Shown: positions 1 to 5,391 of the stretch, one piece after another | Numbering within the stretch: the stretch's first letter is position 1 | Layout of the letters: every line of letters starts with the position of its first letter | Assembly (NCBI GenBank): GCA_012841845.1 | Contig: DUTZ01000320.1 | Span: 1 to 5,391 of the forward strand | Direction: 5' to 3' | DNA length: 5,391 bases | DNA from: Actinomycetales bacterium | GTDB taxonomy: Bacteria; Actinomycetota; Actinomycetes; Mycobacteriales; Mycobacteriaceae | The notes under the pieces: model-generated | Database searches by the model: none | Seen by the model: the letters and a program-made list of their open reading frames with translations, nothing else | What the model was told of the DNA's origin: nothing | Position numbers and translations under genes: made by a program

Positions 1-358
1 CGCGGCCCCGCCAGCGGGCCACCGGGTCGGCGGGCACGAGCCCGAAGCCCACGTTCCGGGCCACGGTGAGGTGCGGGAAGAGCGCGCCCTGCTGCGGCAC
101 GAGGCCGACGCCGCGCCGCTGGGCCGGCAGGGTGTCCACGCGCCGGCCCTCGAGCAGGATCCGGCCGGCGGAGACGGGGTGGAGCCCGGCGATCATCCGC
201 AGGACCGTGGTCTTGCCCGAGCCCGAGGCGCCGAGCACGGCCAGCGACGTGCCGGCCTCGACCGTGAGGTCGATCCCGCGGACGACGCTGTGTCCGCCGT
301 AGCCGCCGGAGACGCCGACGAGTCGGAGCTCGCCGCCGGGTCGCCGTCGCGCACTCAC
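1..358 (-). CDS. Iron(III) ABC transporter ATP-binding protein, FbpC-like (C-terminus beyond the window)
   Basis: This is the cytoplasmic ATPase that would power the iron importer encoded upstream. The 119 visible codons start at GTG 358. Walker A is GASGSGKT at residues 43-50, and the Q-loop region (VPQQGALFPHLTV) spans residues 87-99 with Gln89 as the likely Q-loop residue. The ABC signature, Walker B and H-loop lie beyond the left edge, so an intact protein cannot be shown. The GTG overlaps the permease TGA in a GTGA tetranucleotide (355-358), and a purine-rich GGAGGAGG lies about 10 nt upstream, which suggests translational coupling. FbpC, PotA and sulfate-type ATPases share these N-terminal motifs; the iron assignment comes from the binding protein, the permease and the iron box. 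The ATPase call is firm and the substrate is inferred. Confidence 0.93.
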   Translation of the reverse strand, partial: MSARRRPGGELRLVGVSGGYGGHSVVRGIDLTVEAGTSLAVLGASGSGKTTVLRMIAGLHPVSAGRILLEGRRVDTLPAQRRGVGLVPQQGALFPHLTVARNVGFGLVPADPVARWRGR

Positions 359-1965
359 CGCGCCACCACCTCCTCCTCCGGGGCCCGGGTCGCCGCGGGC
401 GTCGGGATCCCGGGGCGCCCGCCGACGCCCCAGCCGAACGAGCGGCCGAGCACCGCGGCCGGGATCACGGCCACGGCGACGAGCATCGCCGCGTACGGGG
501 CGGCCTGCGAGTAGGCCGCCATCTCGGTGTGCGACCACATCGCGGAGGCCAGGGTCTGGGTCCCCGTGGGGCGCAGCAACAGCGTGGCGGGCAGCTCCTT
601 GGCCACGCTGAGAAAGACGAGGCTGGCGCCGGCGAGCACGCCCGGCATGGCGAGCGGGGCCACCACGCGCAGGAAGGTGCGGACCCGGCCGGAGCCGAGG
701 CTCTCCGACGCGTCCTCGAGCGCGGTGGGGATCGCGTCGACGGCGGAGCGGACCACCCCCACCGCGAGGGGCAGGAACAGCACGACGTAGCCGAAGACCA
801 GCATCGGCGTCCGCTGGTAGAGGTCGGGCACGAGCCGGATGCCCACGAAGACCACGGCGAGGCCGACCGTGATGCCCGGCAGGGCGAAACCGATCTGCGC
901 GACGGCCTCGGTCGCGCGGGCGACGGGGCCGCGGGACCGGGCGGCGAGGACGCCGATGGGCAGGGCGAGCAGGATCGTCACGAGGGCGGCCACGGCGGAG
1001 ACCCCGACCGTGGTCCACGTCGCCTCGAAGACCGGGCCCCACGCCACGTCGACCCGCGCGGCGGCGCGGACCCACCGCACGAGGCCGACGAGCGGCGCGG
1101 CGACGCCGCCGGCGAGGACGGCCCCCACGAGCGCGAGCGCGGGCACGAGCCACCACCCCAGGGGGAGCCGCCCGGGCACGGAGGCGACGCCGGAGCCGAC
1201 CCGCGCCACCTCGCCGCGCCGGGCGCGGCGTTCCGCCGTCATGACGACGAAAGCGACCAGGACGAGGACGCAGGCCAGGACCGCGGCGGGCACGCGGTCG
1301 AACGTGGCGCGGTAGCTGTGGTAGATGCCCACGGTGAAGGCGTCGTAGCGGAGCATGGCGACGGCCCCGAAGTCCGAGAGCGTGTACAGGGCCACGAGCA
1401 GCGCCCCGGCCGCCACGGCGGGCCGGATCTGGCGCAGCGTCACCCCGAGGACCGCCCGCACCGAGCCCCGGCCGAGCGTCCGGGCGACCTCCTCGAGCCC
1501 CGGGTCGACGGTGCGCAGCGCCGCGGCGGCGGGCAGGAAGACATACGGATAGCACGAGATCGTCATGACGATCACCGAGCCCGGCAGGCCGAGCACCCCG
1601 GGAAAATCCGCGAGCCACAGGTAGCCCAGGACGTACGACGGCATGGCCAGCGGCACACACAGCAGGGCACCGAGGGCCGGGGCACCGGGCAGGTCGGTGC
1701 GGACCGTGAGCCAGGCCAGCGCCACCCCGATCACCACGCTCGTGGCGGTGACGAGCACGACGAGCACGACCGTGTTGACGAGCAGTTCCGCCGACCGGCC
1801 GGACCGCACCACCTCGAGGGCGTGGCCCCACCCACGCTCACCGGCGCGGACGATGAGGTACACCAGCGGGATGAGCGCCGCCGAGGACGCGAGGACGGCG
1901 GCGCCCGCCAGGAGCGGACGACCGCCGCGCAGCCGCGTCCGGAGGTCGATCGCCGGCCCCGTCAG
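355..1965 (-). CDS. Iron(III) ABC transporter permease, fused two-domain FbpB type (probable CTG start)
   Basis: This inner-membrane channel subunit passes ferric iron from the binding protein into the cytoplasm. It is one long chain with two permease halves. Each half has an EAA-type loop that docks on the ATPase: EEVARTLG at about residues 158-165 and LEDASESLG at about 416-424. The segment ELPATLLLRPTGTQTLASA near residues 457-475 is typical of FbpB. The first ATG/GTG/TTG in frame is GTG 1863 (502 aa), but that start drops a hydrophobic stretch (PLLAGAAVLASSAALIPLVY) encoded just upstream that looks like the family's first membrane helix. No conventional start codon is in frame further up. 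The CTG at 1965-1963 restores the helix (536 aa) and overlaps the binding-protein TGA as CTGA, mirroring the GTGA overlap at the other end. The function is secure; the exact start is inferred, with 1863 the alternative. Confidence 0.9.
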   Translation of the reverse strand: MTGPAIDLRTRLRGGRPLLAGAAVLASSAALIPLVYLIVRAGERGWGHALEVVRSGRSAELLVNTVVLVVLVTATSVVIGVALAWLTVRTDLPGAPALGALLCVPLAMPSYVLGYLWLADFPGVLGLPGSVIVMTISCYPYVFLPAAAALRTVDPGLEEVARTLGRGSVRAVLGVTLRQIRPAVAAGALLVALYTLSDFGAVAMLRYDAFTVGIYHSYRATFDRVPAAVLACVLVLVAFVVMTAERRARRGEVARVGSGVASVPGRLPLGWWLVPALALVGAVLAGGVAAPLVGLVRWVRAAARVDVAWGPVFEATWTTVGVSAVAALVTILLALPIGVLAARSRGPVARATEAVAQIGFALPGITVGLAVVFVGIRLVPDLYQRTPMLVFGYVVLFLPLAVGVVRSAVDAIPTALEDASESLGSGRVRTFLRVVAPLAMPGVLAGASLVFLSVAKELPATLLLRPTGTQTLASAMWSHTEMAAYSQAAPYAAMLVAVAVIPAAVLGRSFGWGVGGRPGIPTPAATRAPEEEVVAR

Positions 1966-2978
1966 ATCATGCCGACCCGGGTGAGCAGCTCCTGCGTCTG
2001 CTCGAGCCCGTCGAGGTCGCCGAGGTCGATGTCCGGTCCGCCGAGCGTGTCCAGCGGCGGCAGCGCGACGGCGTCGGAGGTGACGCCCGGCAGGACCGGG
2101 TACTCGCTGGACTCCTCGAGGAAGTAGCGCTGCGCCGGCTCGTCGAGCAGGGCCTCGACCACGCGGCGGGCCTCCTCCGGCTTGTCGGTGGAGGCGAGGA
2201 TCCCCACGCCGGCCACGTTGACCAGCGCCCCCGGGTCGCCCGGGGCGAGGTACTTGACCTGCGCCCGCATGTTCTCGGGGCCCTTCTCCTGCGCCGTGTT
2301 GTACCAGTAGTAGTGGTTGGTCAGGCCCAGCTCGACGGCCCCGCTGTCGGTGGCCTCGAGGAGCGCCCCGTTGTTGTCGTAGGACTGGGGCTCGTTGGCC
2401 AGGAAGTCACGCAGCCACTGCTCGGCGGCCTCGTCGCCGCGGTCTACCCGCAGGGCGGTGACGAAGGACTGGAACGACGCGTTGGTGGGCGCGTAGCCGA
2501 CCTTGCCCCGCCACTCGGGTGCGGTGAGGGCATCGATGGTGTCGGGCACCTCCGCCTCGTCGAGCGCCTCGCCGTCGTAGACCAGAACCCGGGCCCGCAG
2601 GCTGGTCGCGACCCAGGTCCCGTCGGCGGCGCGATACTCGGCGGGCACCGCGTCGTCCGCGGCCACGTCGAGCTCCGCGAGGAGCCCGGCCTTGGAGAGC
2701 GCGCCCAGGGCGCCGGCGTCCTGCGAGAGGAAGAGATCTGCGGGGCTCGCCTCCCCCTCCTCGGCGAGCTGCGCGGCCATCTCGGGGGTGCTGGCGTACC
2801 GCACCTCGAGGTCGATCCCCGTGGACTCCCCGATCTGCTCGAACAGCGGCCCGACGAGGTTCTCGCTGCGGCCCGAGTAGACGACCAGCGCATCGGACTC
2901 GGACCCGGTCGTGCAGGCGGTCAGGCCGAGCACCAGCGAGCCGACGGCGGCCAGCGCGGCGAGGCGGCGACGCATCAT
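1962..2978 (-). CDS. Ferric-iron-binding lipoprotein of an ABC importer, FbpA/FutA-like
   Basis: This extracytoplasmic solute-binding protein captures Fe3+ and delivers it to the permease. From ATG 2978 it has 338 residues. It opens with an arginine-rich n-region, a hydrophobic core and a lipobox LTAC with Cys22, so it should be lipid-anchored to the membrane. The mature part begins LVVYSGRSENLV. A tyrosine cluster NHYYWY (221-226) matches the position of the paired iron-ligand tyrosines of Neisseria FbpA (Tyr195/196), and EYPVLPGV (292-299) is a common C-terminal family motif. The histidine ligand of Neisseria FbpA near the first strand is not evident (YSGRSEN instead), as in tyrosine-dominated relatives. 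Three start codons are stacked (GTG 2981, ATG 2978, ATG 2975); GAGGGAG at 2986-2992 sits 7 nt from ATG 2978. It is first in the operon, behind an iron box. Iron is the likely substrate but was not tested. Confidence 0.93.
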   Translation of the reverse strand: MMRRRLAALAAVGSLVLGLTACTTGSESDALVVYSGRSENLVGPLFEQIGESTGIDLEVRYASTPEMAAQLAEEGEASPADLFLSQDAGALGALSKAGLLAELDVAADDAVPAEYRAADGTWVATSLRARVLVYDGEALDEAEVPDTIDALTAPEWRGKVGYAPTNASFQSFVTALRVDRGDEAAEQWLRDFLANEPQSYDNNGALLEATDSGAVELGLTNHYYWYNTAQEKGPENMRAQVKYLAPGDPGALVNVAGVGILASTDKPEEARRVVEALLDEPAQRYFLEESSEYPVLPGVTSDAVALPPLDTLGGPDIDLGDLDGLEQTQELLTRVGMI

Positions 2979-2985
2979 CACGGAA

Positions 2986-2992
2986 CTCCCTC
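2986..2992 (-). promoter_or_regulatory. Shine-Dalgarno of the iron-binding lipoprotein gene
   Basis: GAGGGAG on the minus strand lies 4 nt from GTG 2981, 7 nt from ATG 2978 and 10 nt from ATG 2975. The 7-nt spacing is the most usual, so ATG 2978 is chosen. The choice changes the protein by one residue at most in each direction. Confidence 0.65.
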
Positions 2993-3025
2993 ACTGTCAT
3001 GGCCCCGTCCTATCGGAACCACAGG

Positions 3026-3044
3026 TGAGCGTAGCCTAAACTAA
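3026..3044 (-). promoter_or_regulatory. DtxR/IdeR iron box upstream of the iron-import operon
   Basis: On the minus strand the site reads TTAGTTTAGGCTACGCTCA. Against the DtxR/IdeR consensus TTAGGTTAGGCTAACCTAA it matches 15 of 19 positions, including the unbroken core TTAGGCTA. It ends about 48 bp before the start codon of the iron-binding lipoprotein. In actinobacteria Fe2+-loaded DtxR/IdeR binds such sites and blocks transcription of iron-uptake genes, so the three-gene operon should be switched on in iron starvation. TANNNT hexamers (TAGGCT, TACGCT) lie within the box and could be the -10, but I could not identify a convincing -35. Confidence 0.82.
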
Positions 3045-3081
3045 GGCCCCCGCACCGCCCTGGCCGGGTGACCCGGGGGCC
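3038..3081 (-). terminator. Probable intrinsic terminator of lpdA
   Basis: One base past the lpdA stop codon, minus-strand RNA has perfect 8-bp arms GGCCCCCG (3081-3074) and CGGGGGCC (3052-3045). Inside them, CACC and GGUG can pair after a 3-nt bulge, leaving a loop of about 10 nt. The stem is followed by UUAGUUU (3044-3038), a short and interrupted U-run, which is common for terminators in high-GC actinobacteria. The tail is the same DNA as the start of the iron box. The structure is visible in the sequence; termination is inferred. Confidence 0.55.
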
Positions 3082-3082
3082 G

Positions 3083-4489
3083 TCAGTCCAGGTCGTCGTG
3101 CCGCATGAGGTGGCGCGCGGCCTCGGTGATCGACCCGGTCATGGACGGGTAGACGGAGAACGACCCGGCGAGGTCGCCCACGGTGAGCTGGTTCCGCACC
3201 GCCACGGAGATCGGGAGGATGAGCTCGGAGGCGGTGGGGGCCACGACCACGCCGCCGATCACCACGCCGGAGGCCGGGCGGCAGAAGAGCTTGACGAAGC
3301 CGCGGCGCAGGCTGCGCATCTTGGCGCGCGGGTTGCCGGCGAGCGGGAACACCTCGACGCGGGCGGGCACCTCGCCGCTCTCGATCTGGGCGTGGGAGAT
3401 GCCGACGGTCGCGATCTCGGGGCGCGTGAACACCGCGGAGGCCACGGTCCGCAGCTTGATGGGGCTCACGCCCTCGCCGAGCGCGTGGTACATGGCGATC
3501 CGGCCCTGCATGGCGGCGACGGAGGCCAGCGGGAACAGATCCGTGCAGTCGCCGGCCGCGTAGACGCCGGCGGCGGTGGTGCGGGAGACGCGGTCCACCT
3601 TGATGTGGCCGCTGGACTGGAGATCGATGCCCGCGCCCTCCAGGCCGAGGCCCTCGGTGTTGGGCACCGAGCCGACGCACATGAGCGCGTGCGAGCCCTT
3701 GACGGTGCGGCCGTCGCCGAGGCGGACCATGATCCCGTCCTCGTGGTGGACCACCTCGTCGGCGCGGGCGTGCTTGACCAGCGAGACGCCGCGCTCGCTG
3801 AGCGCCTCCTCGAGCACGAGGGCTGCGTCGGCGTCCTCGTGCGGCAGCACGCGGTCGCGGCTGGAGACCATGGTGACCTTGACGCCCATCTCGGTGAACG
3901 CCGAGACGAACTCGGCGCCGGTGACGCCGGAGCCGATCACCACGAGGTGCTCGGGCAGCTCGGTGAGGTCGTAGAGCTGCCGCCAGTCGAGGATCCGCTC
4001 GCCGTCCGGCACGGCGCCGGGCAGGACGCGGGGGCTCGAGCCGGTGGCCATGAGCACGACGTCGGCGTCGAGGATCTTCTCCTGCCCGCCGTCGAGGGTC
4101 ACGTGGACCTTGTGCACGGCCATGCCCGGCTGGGAGTCGTGCAGCCGGCCGCGGCCGGACAGCAGGCGCACGCCCTCGCGCTGCAGCTGCGAGCGGATGT
4201 CCGCCGACTGGGCCCGGGCGAGCGACTTGACGCGGCCGTTGACCTGGGTGAGCCGGTAGGTGCTGGGGTCGAAGGACGCCTCGACGCCCATCTCCTCGGC
4301 ACGCCGCATGTCGGTGCGCACGCCGGTGGTGGCGATGAACGCCTTGGACGGCACGCAGTCGTGCAGGACGCAGTTGCCGCCGATGCCGTCGGAGTCCACC
4401 ACCGTGACGTCCGCCCCGTGCTGGGCGGCCACCAGGGCGGCCTCGTATCCGGCGGGACCGCCACCGATGATCACGATGCGCTGCGTCAA
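3083..4489 (-). CDS. lpdA: LpdA-like flavoprotein, NAD(P)H:quinone reductase type (flavoprotein disulfide reductase family)
   Basis: This is a cytoplasmic FAD enzyme of the pyridine-nucleotide disulfide oxidoreductase family, most like M. tuberculosis LpdA (Rv3303c), which is reported to reduce quinones with NAD(P)H rather than act as a true dihydrolipoamide dehydrogenase. From TTG 4489 it has 468 residues, a normal length. The N-terminal FAD site is GGGPAG (9-14). The redox loop NCVLHDCVPSK (39-49) carries Cys40 and Cys45 in CxxxxC spacing. The NAD(P)H fold motif is GSGVTG (186-191), and the second FAD motif is YAAGDC (310-315). The C-terminal dimerisation domain has YPSMTGSITE (448-457), where lipoamide dehydrogenases carry the catalytic HPT...E; the histidine is Tyr448 here. 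An in-frame GTG lies 12 nt upstream at 4501, but GGAGG at 4495-4499 overlaps it and fits the TTG at 5-nt spacing; the TTG start also gives a family-like N-terminus. It is apparently monocistronic. Confidence 0.93.
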   Translation of the reverse strand: MTQRIVIIGGGPAGYEAALVAAQHGADVTVVDSDGIGGNCVLHDCVPSKAFIATTGVRTDMRRAEEMGVEASFDPSTYRLTQVNGRVKSLARAQSADIRSQLQREGVRLLSGRGRLHDSQPGMAVHKVHVTLDGGQEKILDADVVLMATGSSPRVLPGAVPDGERILDWRQLYDLTELPEHLVVIGSGVTGAEFVSAFTEMGVKVTMVSSRDRVLPHEDADAALVLEEALSERGVSLVKHARADEVVHHEDGIMVRLGDGRTVKGSHALMCVGSVPNTEGLGLEGAGIDLQSSGHIKVDRVSRTTAAGVYAAGDCTDLFPLASVAAMQGRIAMYHALGEGVSPIKLRTVASAVFTRPEIATVGISHAQIESGEVPARVEVFPLAGNPRAKMRSLRRGFVKLFCRPASGVVIGGVVVAPTASELILPISVAVRNQLTVGDLAGSFSVYPSMTGSITEAARHLMRHDDLD

Positions 4490-4494
4490 CTCGT

Positions 4495-4499
4495 CCTCC
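4495..4499 (-). promoter_or_regulatory. Shine-Dalgarno deciding the lpdA TTG start
   Basis: GGAGG on the minus strand ends 5 nt before TTG 4489. It is a perfect match to the anti-Shine-Dalgarno core. It supports the TTG over GTG 4501, which overlaps the element, and over GTG 4792 far upstream, whose extra 101 codons run through the intergenic region and into the divergent gene. Confidence 0.7.
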
Positions 4500-4513
4500 A
4501 CGACTCGAGGGGG

Positions 4514-4545
4514 GCATCCGGGATGCGGGATGTCCGGCCGCCGGA
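4514..4545. repeat. Two adjacent 13-bp inverted repeats in the presumed lpdA leader
   Basis: GCATCC-G-GGATGC (4514-4526) and TCCGGC-C-GCCGGA (4533-4545) are perfect dyads separated by 6 bp. They lie between the candidate lpdA promoter and its ribosome binding site. They could be regulator half-sites or two small RNA hairpins with 3-nt loops. Short dyads of C and G are common by chance in DNA this GC-rich; the first, with its A/T positions, is the more notable. Confidence 0.35.
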
Positions 4546-4583
4546 TCCTCGGGGTGGGAGGACCGCGGCGCGTCCGCAGGTCC

Positions 4584-4589
4584 ACGGTA
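4584..4589 (-). promoter_or_regulatory. Candidate -10 element for lpdA
   Basis: TACCGT on the minus strand, in the context TCGACTACCGTGGAC, fits the actinobacterial TANNNT -10 pattern. It would start transcription near 4577 and give a leader of roughly 88 nt. No recognisable -35 is present at 16-19 bp, so this is a weak call made on one hexamer. Confidence 0.35.
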
Positions 4590-4713
4590 GTCGACCCGGC
4601 GCCGGCGGGCCGGGGGAAGCCGCCCCGCGCCGCCCCCTCGCCCACCCTCGGCCAGCCCTCGACCACCCCGCGCCGCGTGCCGTCGGGCGCCGGTGCCCAC
4701 GGCGGGGAGCGAC

Positions 4714-4719
4714 TAGAGT
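4714..4719 (+). promoter_or_regulatory. Candidate -10 for a leaderless transcript of the cyclotransferase-like gene
   Basis: TAGAGT fits TANNNT and ends exactly 7 nt before the GTG at 4727, so transcription would start at or next to the G of the start codon. No properly spaced Shine-Dalgarno precedes this GTG. Both facts fit a leaderless mRNA, which is frequent in mycobacteria and relatives. The hexamer sits inside a small dyad CGACT-AG-AGTCG (4710-4721). No clear -35 was seen. Confidence 0.55.
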
Positions 4720-4726
4720 CGGTCCC

Positions 4727-5260
4727 GTGCCTCTCTACGCCGCGTACGGGACCAACATGCATCCCGAACAGATGAGCACCCGCGCCCCGCACTCGCCGTT
4801 CGCGGGGACCGGGTGGCTGCAGGGCTGGCGGCTCACCTTCGCCGGCGACGACCCCACGTGGGAGGGCGCGGTCGCCACCGTCGTCGAGGACCCCGACGCC
4901 AGCGTCTTCGTGGTGCTCTACGACGTGCCCGACGAGGACGTGCGCGCGATGGACCGCTGGGAGGGCACCGACCTCATCCCCGCGCGCAAGATCCGGGTCC
5001 GCGTCACCCGCCGCCCCACCGTGCCGCCGGGCCCGCCGGTCGGCGCCCAGGAGTCGGAGTTCGCGGTGGCCGCCGATCCGACGGCGCCGGAGGACACGGT
5101 CCTGGTGTGGCTCTACGTGATGGACGCCTTCGAGGGCGGCCTGCCCTCGGCCCGGTACCTGGGCCTGCTCGCCGACGCCGCCGAGTGCGCGGGCGCGCCC
5201 GCCCCCTACGTCCGGGCGCTGCGCACCCGCGACTCCCGCAACGTCGGCCCCGGCGCCTGA
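4727..5260 (+). CDS. Gamma-glutamylcyclotransferase-like (AIG2/GGCT fold) protein
   Basis: This is a small cytoplasmic protein of the GGCT-like fold. Relatives release 5-oxoproline from gamma-glutamyl compounds, but the substrate of this actinobacterial branch is not known to me. From GTG 4727 it has 177 residues. The N-terminal substrate-loop signature YGTNM is at 7-11. MDRWEG (75-80) carries Glu79, the candidate catalytic acid by comparison with the conserved Glu near an LDxxEG motif in GGCT. LYVMDAFEGGLPSARYLGLL (129-148) is strongly conserved in actinobacterial relatives as I recall them. A proline-rich stretch at about 97-122 looks like an extended loop between strands. The frame stays open far upstream, but that part is antisense to lpdA; GTG 4727 gives a family-like N-terminus and fits the -10 spacing. 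The next gene starts 5 nt after its stop. Confidence 0.87.
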   Translation: MPLYAAYGTNMHPEQMSTRAPHSPFAGTGWLQGWRLTFAGDDPTWEGAVATVVEDPDASVFVVLYDVPDEDVRAMDRWEGTDLIPARKIRVRVTRRPTVPPGPPVGAQESEFAVAADPTAPEDTVLVWLYVMDAFEGGLPSARYLGLLADAAECAGAPAPYVRALRTRDSRNVGPGA

Positions 5261-5265
5261 CCGCC

Positions 5266-5391
5266 GTGGCCCCGCTGCTCTCCCCGACCGCCGACGCCGC
5301 CGCGGCCGCCGCCCGGATCACCGACGCCTCCGGCCGCGACGGCCACGACGTGGCGCTGGTCCTGGGTTCGGGCTGGTCCGCGGTCGTCGAG
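5266..5391 (+). CDS. Purine-nucleoside phosphorylase, trimeric type (N-terminal 42 residues only)
   Basis: This cytoplasmic purine-salvage enzyme splits inosine and guanosine (and deoxy forms) with phosphate to base and ribose-1-phosphate. Only 42 codons are visible. The diagnostic part is VALVLGSGW (29-37), the first strand and phosphate-binding loop of the trimeric PNP family, preceded by an alanine-rich helix. M. tuberculosis calls its homologue deoD, others punA, so no symbol is given. GTG 5266 lies 5 nt after the preceding stop with no clear Shine-Dalgarno, which suggests co-transcription and coupled translation with the cyclotransferase-like gene. The rest of the enzyme is past the right edge, so intactness cannot be judged. 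Confidence 0.82.
   Translation, partial: MAPLLSPTADAAAAAARITDASGRDGHDVALVLGSGWSAVVE

Larger units (their letters stand above)
4490..4726. other. Divergent intergenic region between lpdA and the cyclotransferase-like gene
   Basis: This 237-bp stretch separates two outward-facing genes. It holds the lpdA ribosome binding site, two short dyads, a candidate -10 for each direction and a central GC-rich run (about 4595-4660) in which I see nothing specific. Several frames stay open across it, but they show no protein-like composition or family motif. Confidence 0.6.

Noticed and set aside
529..2127. Long plus-strand open frame (532 codons) opposite the permease
   Set aside because: It is very rich in Gly, Arg, His, Asp and Glu with no family motif, as expected from the antisense of a high-GC membrane protein gene.
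2407..3000. Minus-strand frame from ATG 3000 (197 codons) overlapping the binding-protein gene
   Set aside because: Arg/Gly-rich out-of-frame shadow; the other frame has a signal peptide, lipobox and iron-ligand motif.
2313..3044. Plus-strand frame of 243 codons opposite the binding protein
   Set aside because: Antisense shadow with no recognisable motif, and it runs through the iron box.
4595..4660. Runs of GCCGGCG/CCGCCCC resembling a repeat array
   Set aside because: No regular unit or spacing; explained by GC composition. No CRISPR, IS end or attachment site was found.
3036..4700. Second minus-strand frame (554 codons) over lpdA
   Set aside because: It is an out-of-frame reading of lpdA, dominated by Arg, Gly, Ala and Pro, with no motifs.
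3068..4726. Plus-strand frame running open for 553 codons before the cyclotransferase-like gene, as if a fusion
   Set aside because: Most of it is antisense to the well-supported lpdA; recognisable sequence starts only at GTG 4727, which has correct promoter spacing.
5004..5321. Minus-strand frame of 105 codons at the right end
   Set aside because: Arg/Pro-rich antisense of the cyclotransferase-like and phosphorylase genes.
1..5391. A previously undescribed multi-gene system
   Set aside because: All main genes fall in known families in an ordinary chromosomal layout; only local features are unusual.

Overview
This window is high-GC DNA (roughly 70% or more by eye) from an actinobacterium. 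Three things point to the Mycobacteriales/Corynebacteriales (Dietzia, Gordonia, Rhodococcus and relatives): a DtxR/IdeR-type iron box, a flavoprotein very like Mycobacterium tuberculosis LpdA (Rv3303c), and a nearby trimeric-type purine nucleoside phosphorylase. The genus is inference; the window has no rRNA or other phylogenetic marker.

Positions 1-2978 (minus strand) hold an iron-import ABC operon of the FbpABC class, read right to left: a lipoprotein ferric-iron binding protein, a fused two-domain permease, and an ATPase cut off by the left edge. The genes are packed with 4-nt stop/start overlaps. A 19-bp sequence matching 15/19 positions of the DtxR/IdeR consensus lies just upstream of the binding-protein gene, so the operon is probably repressed when iron is replete.

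Positions 3083-4489 (minus strand) hold an LpdA-like flavoprotein disulfide reductase family member, probably an NAD(P)H:quinone-type oxidoreductase. It has a TTG start behind a strong Shine-Dalgarno. Its likely intrinsic terminator runs directly into the iron box of the next operon.

Positions 4490-4726 are a 237-bp divergent intergenic region with candidate promoters facing both ways and two short dyads in the presumed lpdA leader. Positions 4727-5391 (plus strand) hold a gamma-glutamylcyclotransferase-like protein, probably translated from a leaderless mRNA. It is followed after 5 nt by the start of a purine nucleoside phosphorylase cut off by the right edge.

I see no mobile element, CRISPR array, tRNA or rRNA, and no clearly new multi-gene system. 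The points worth a second look are local: a permease that seems to need a CTG start, a terminator sharing sequence with an operator, and an LpdA homologue that has a CxxxxC pair but lacks the partner histidine.
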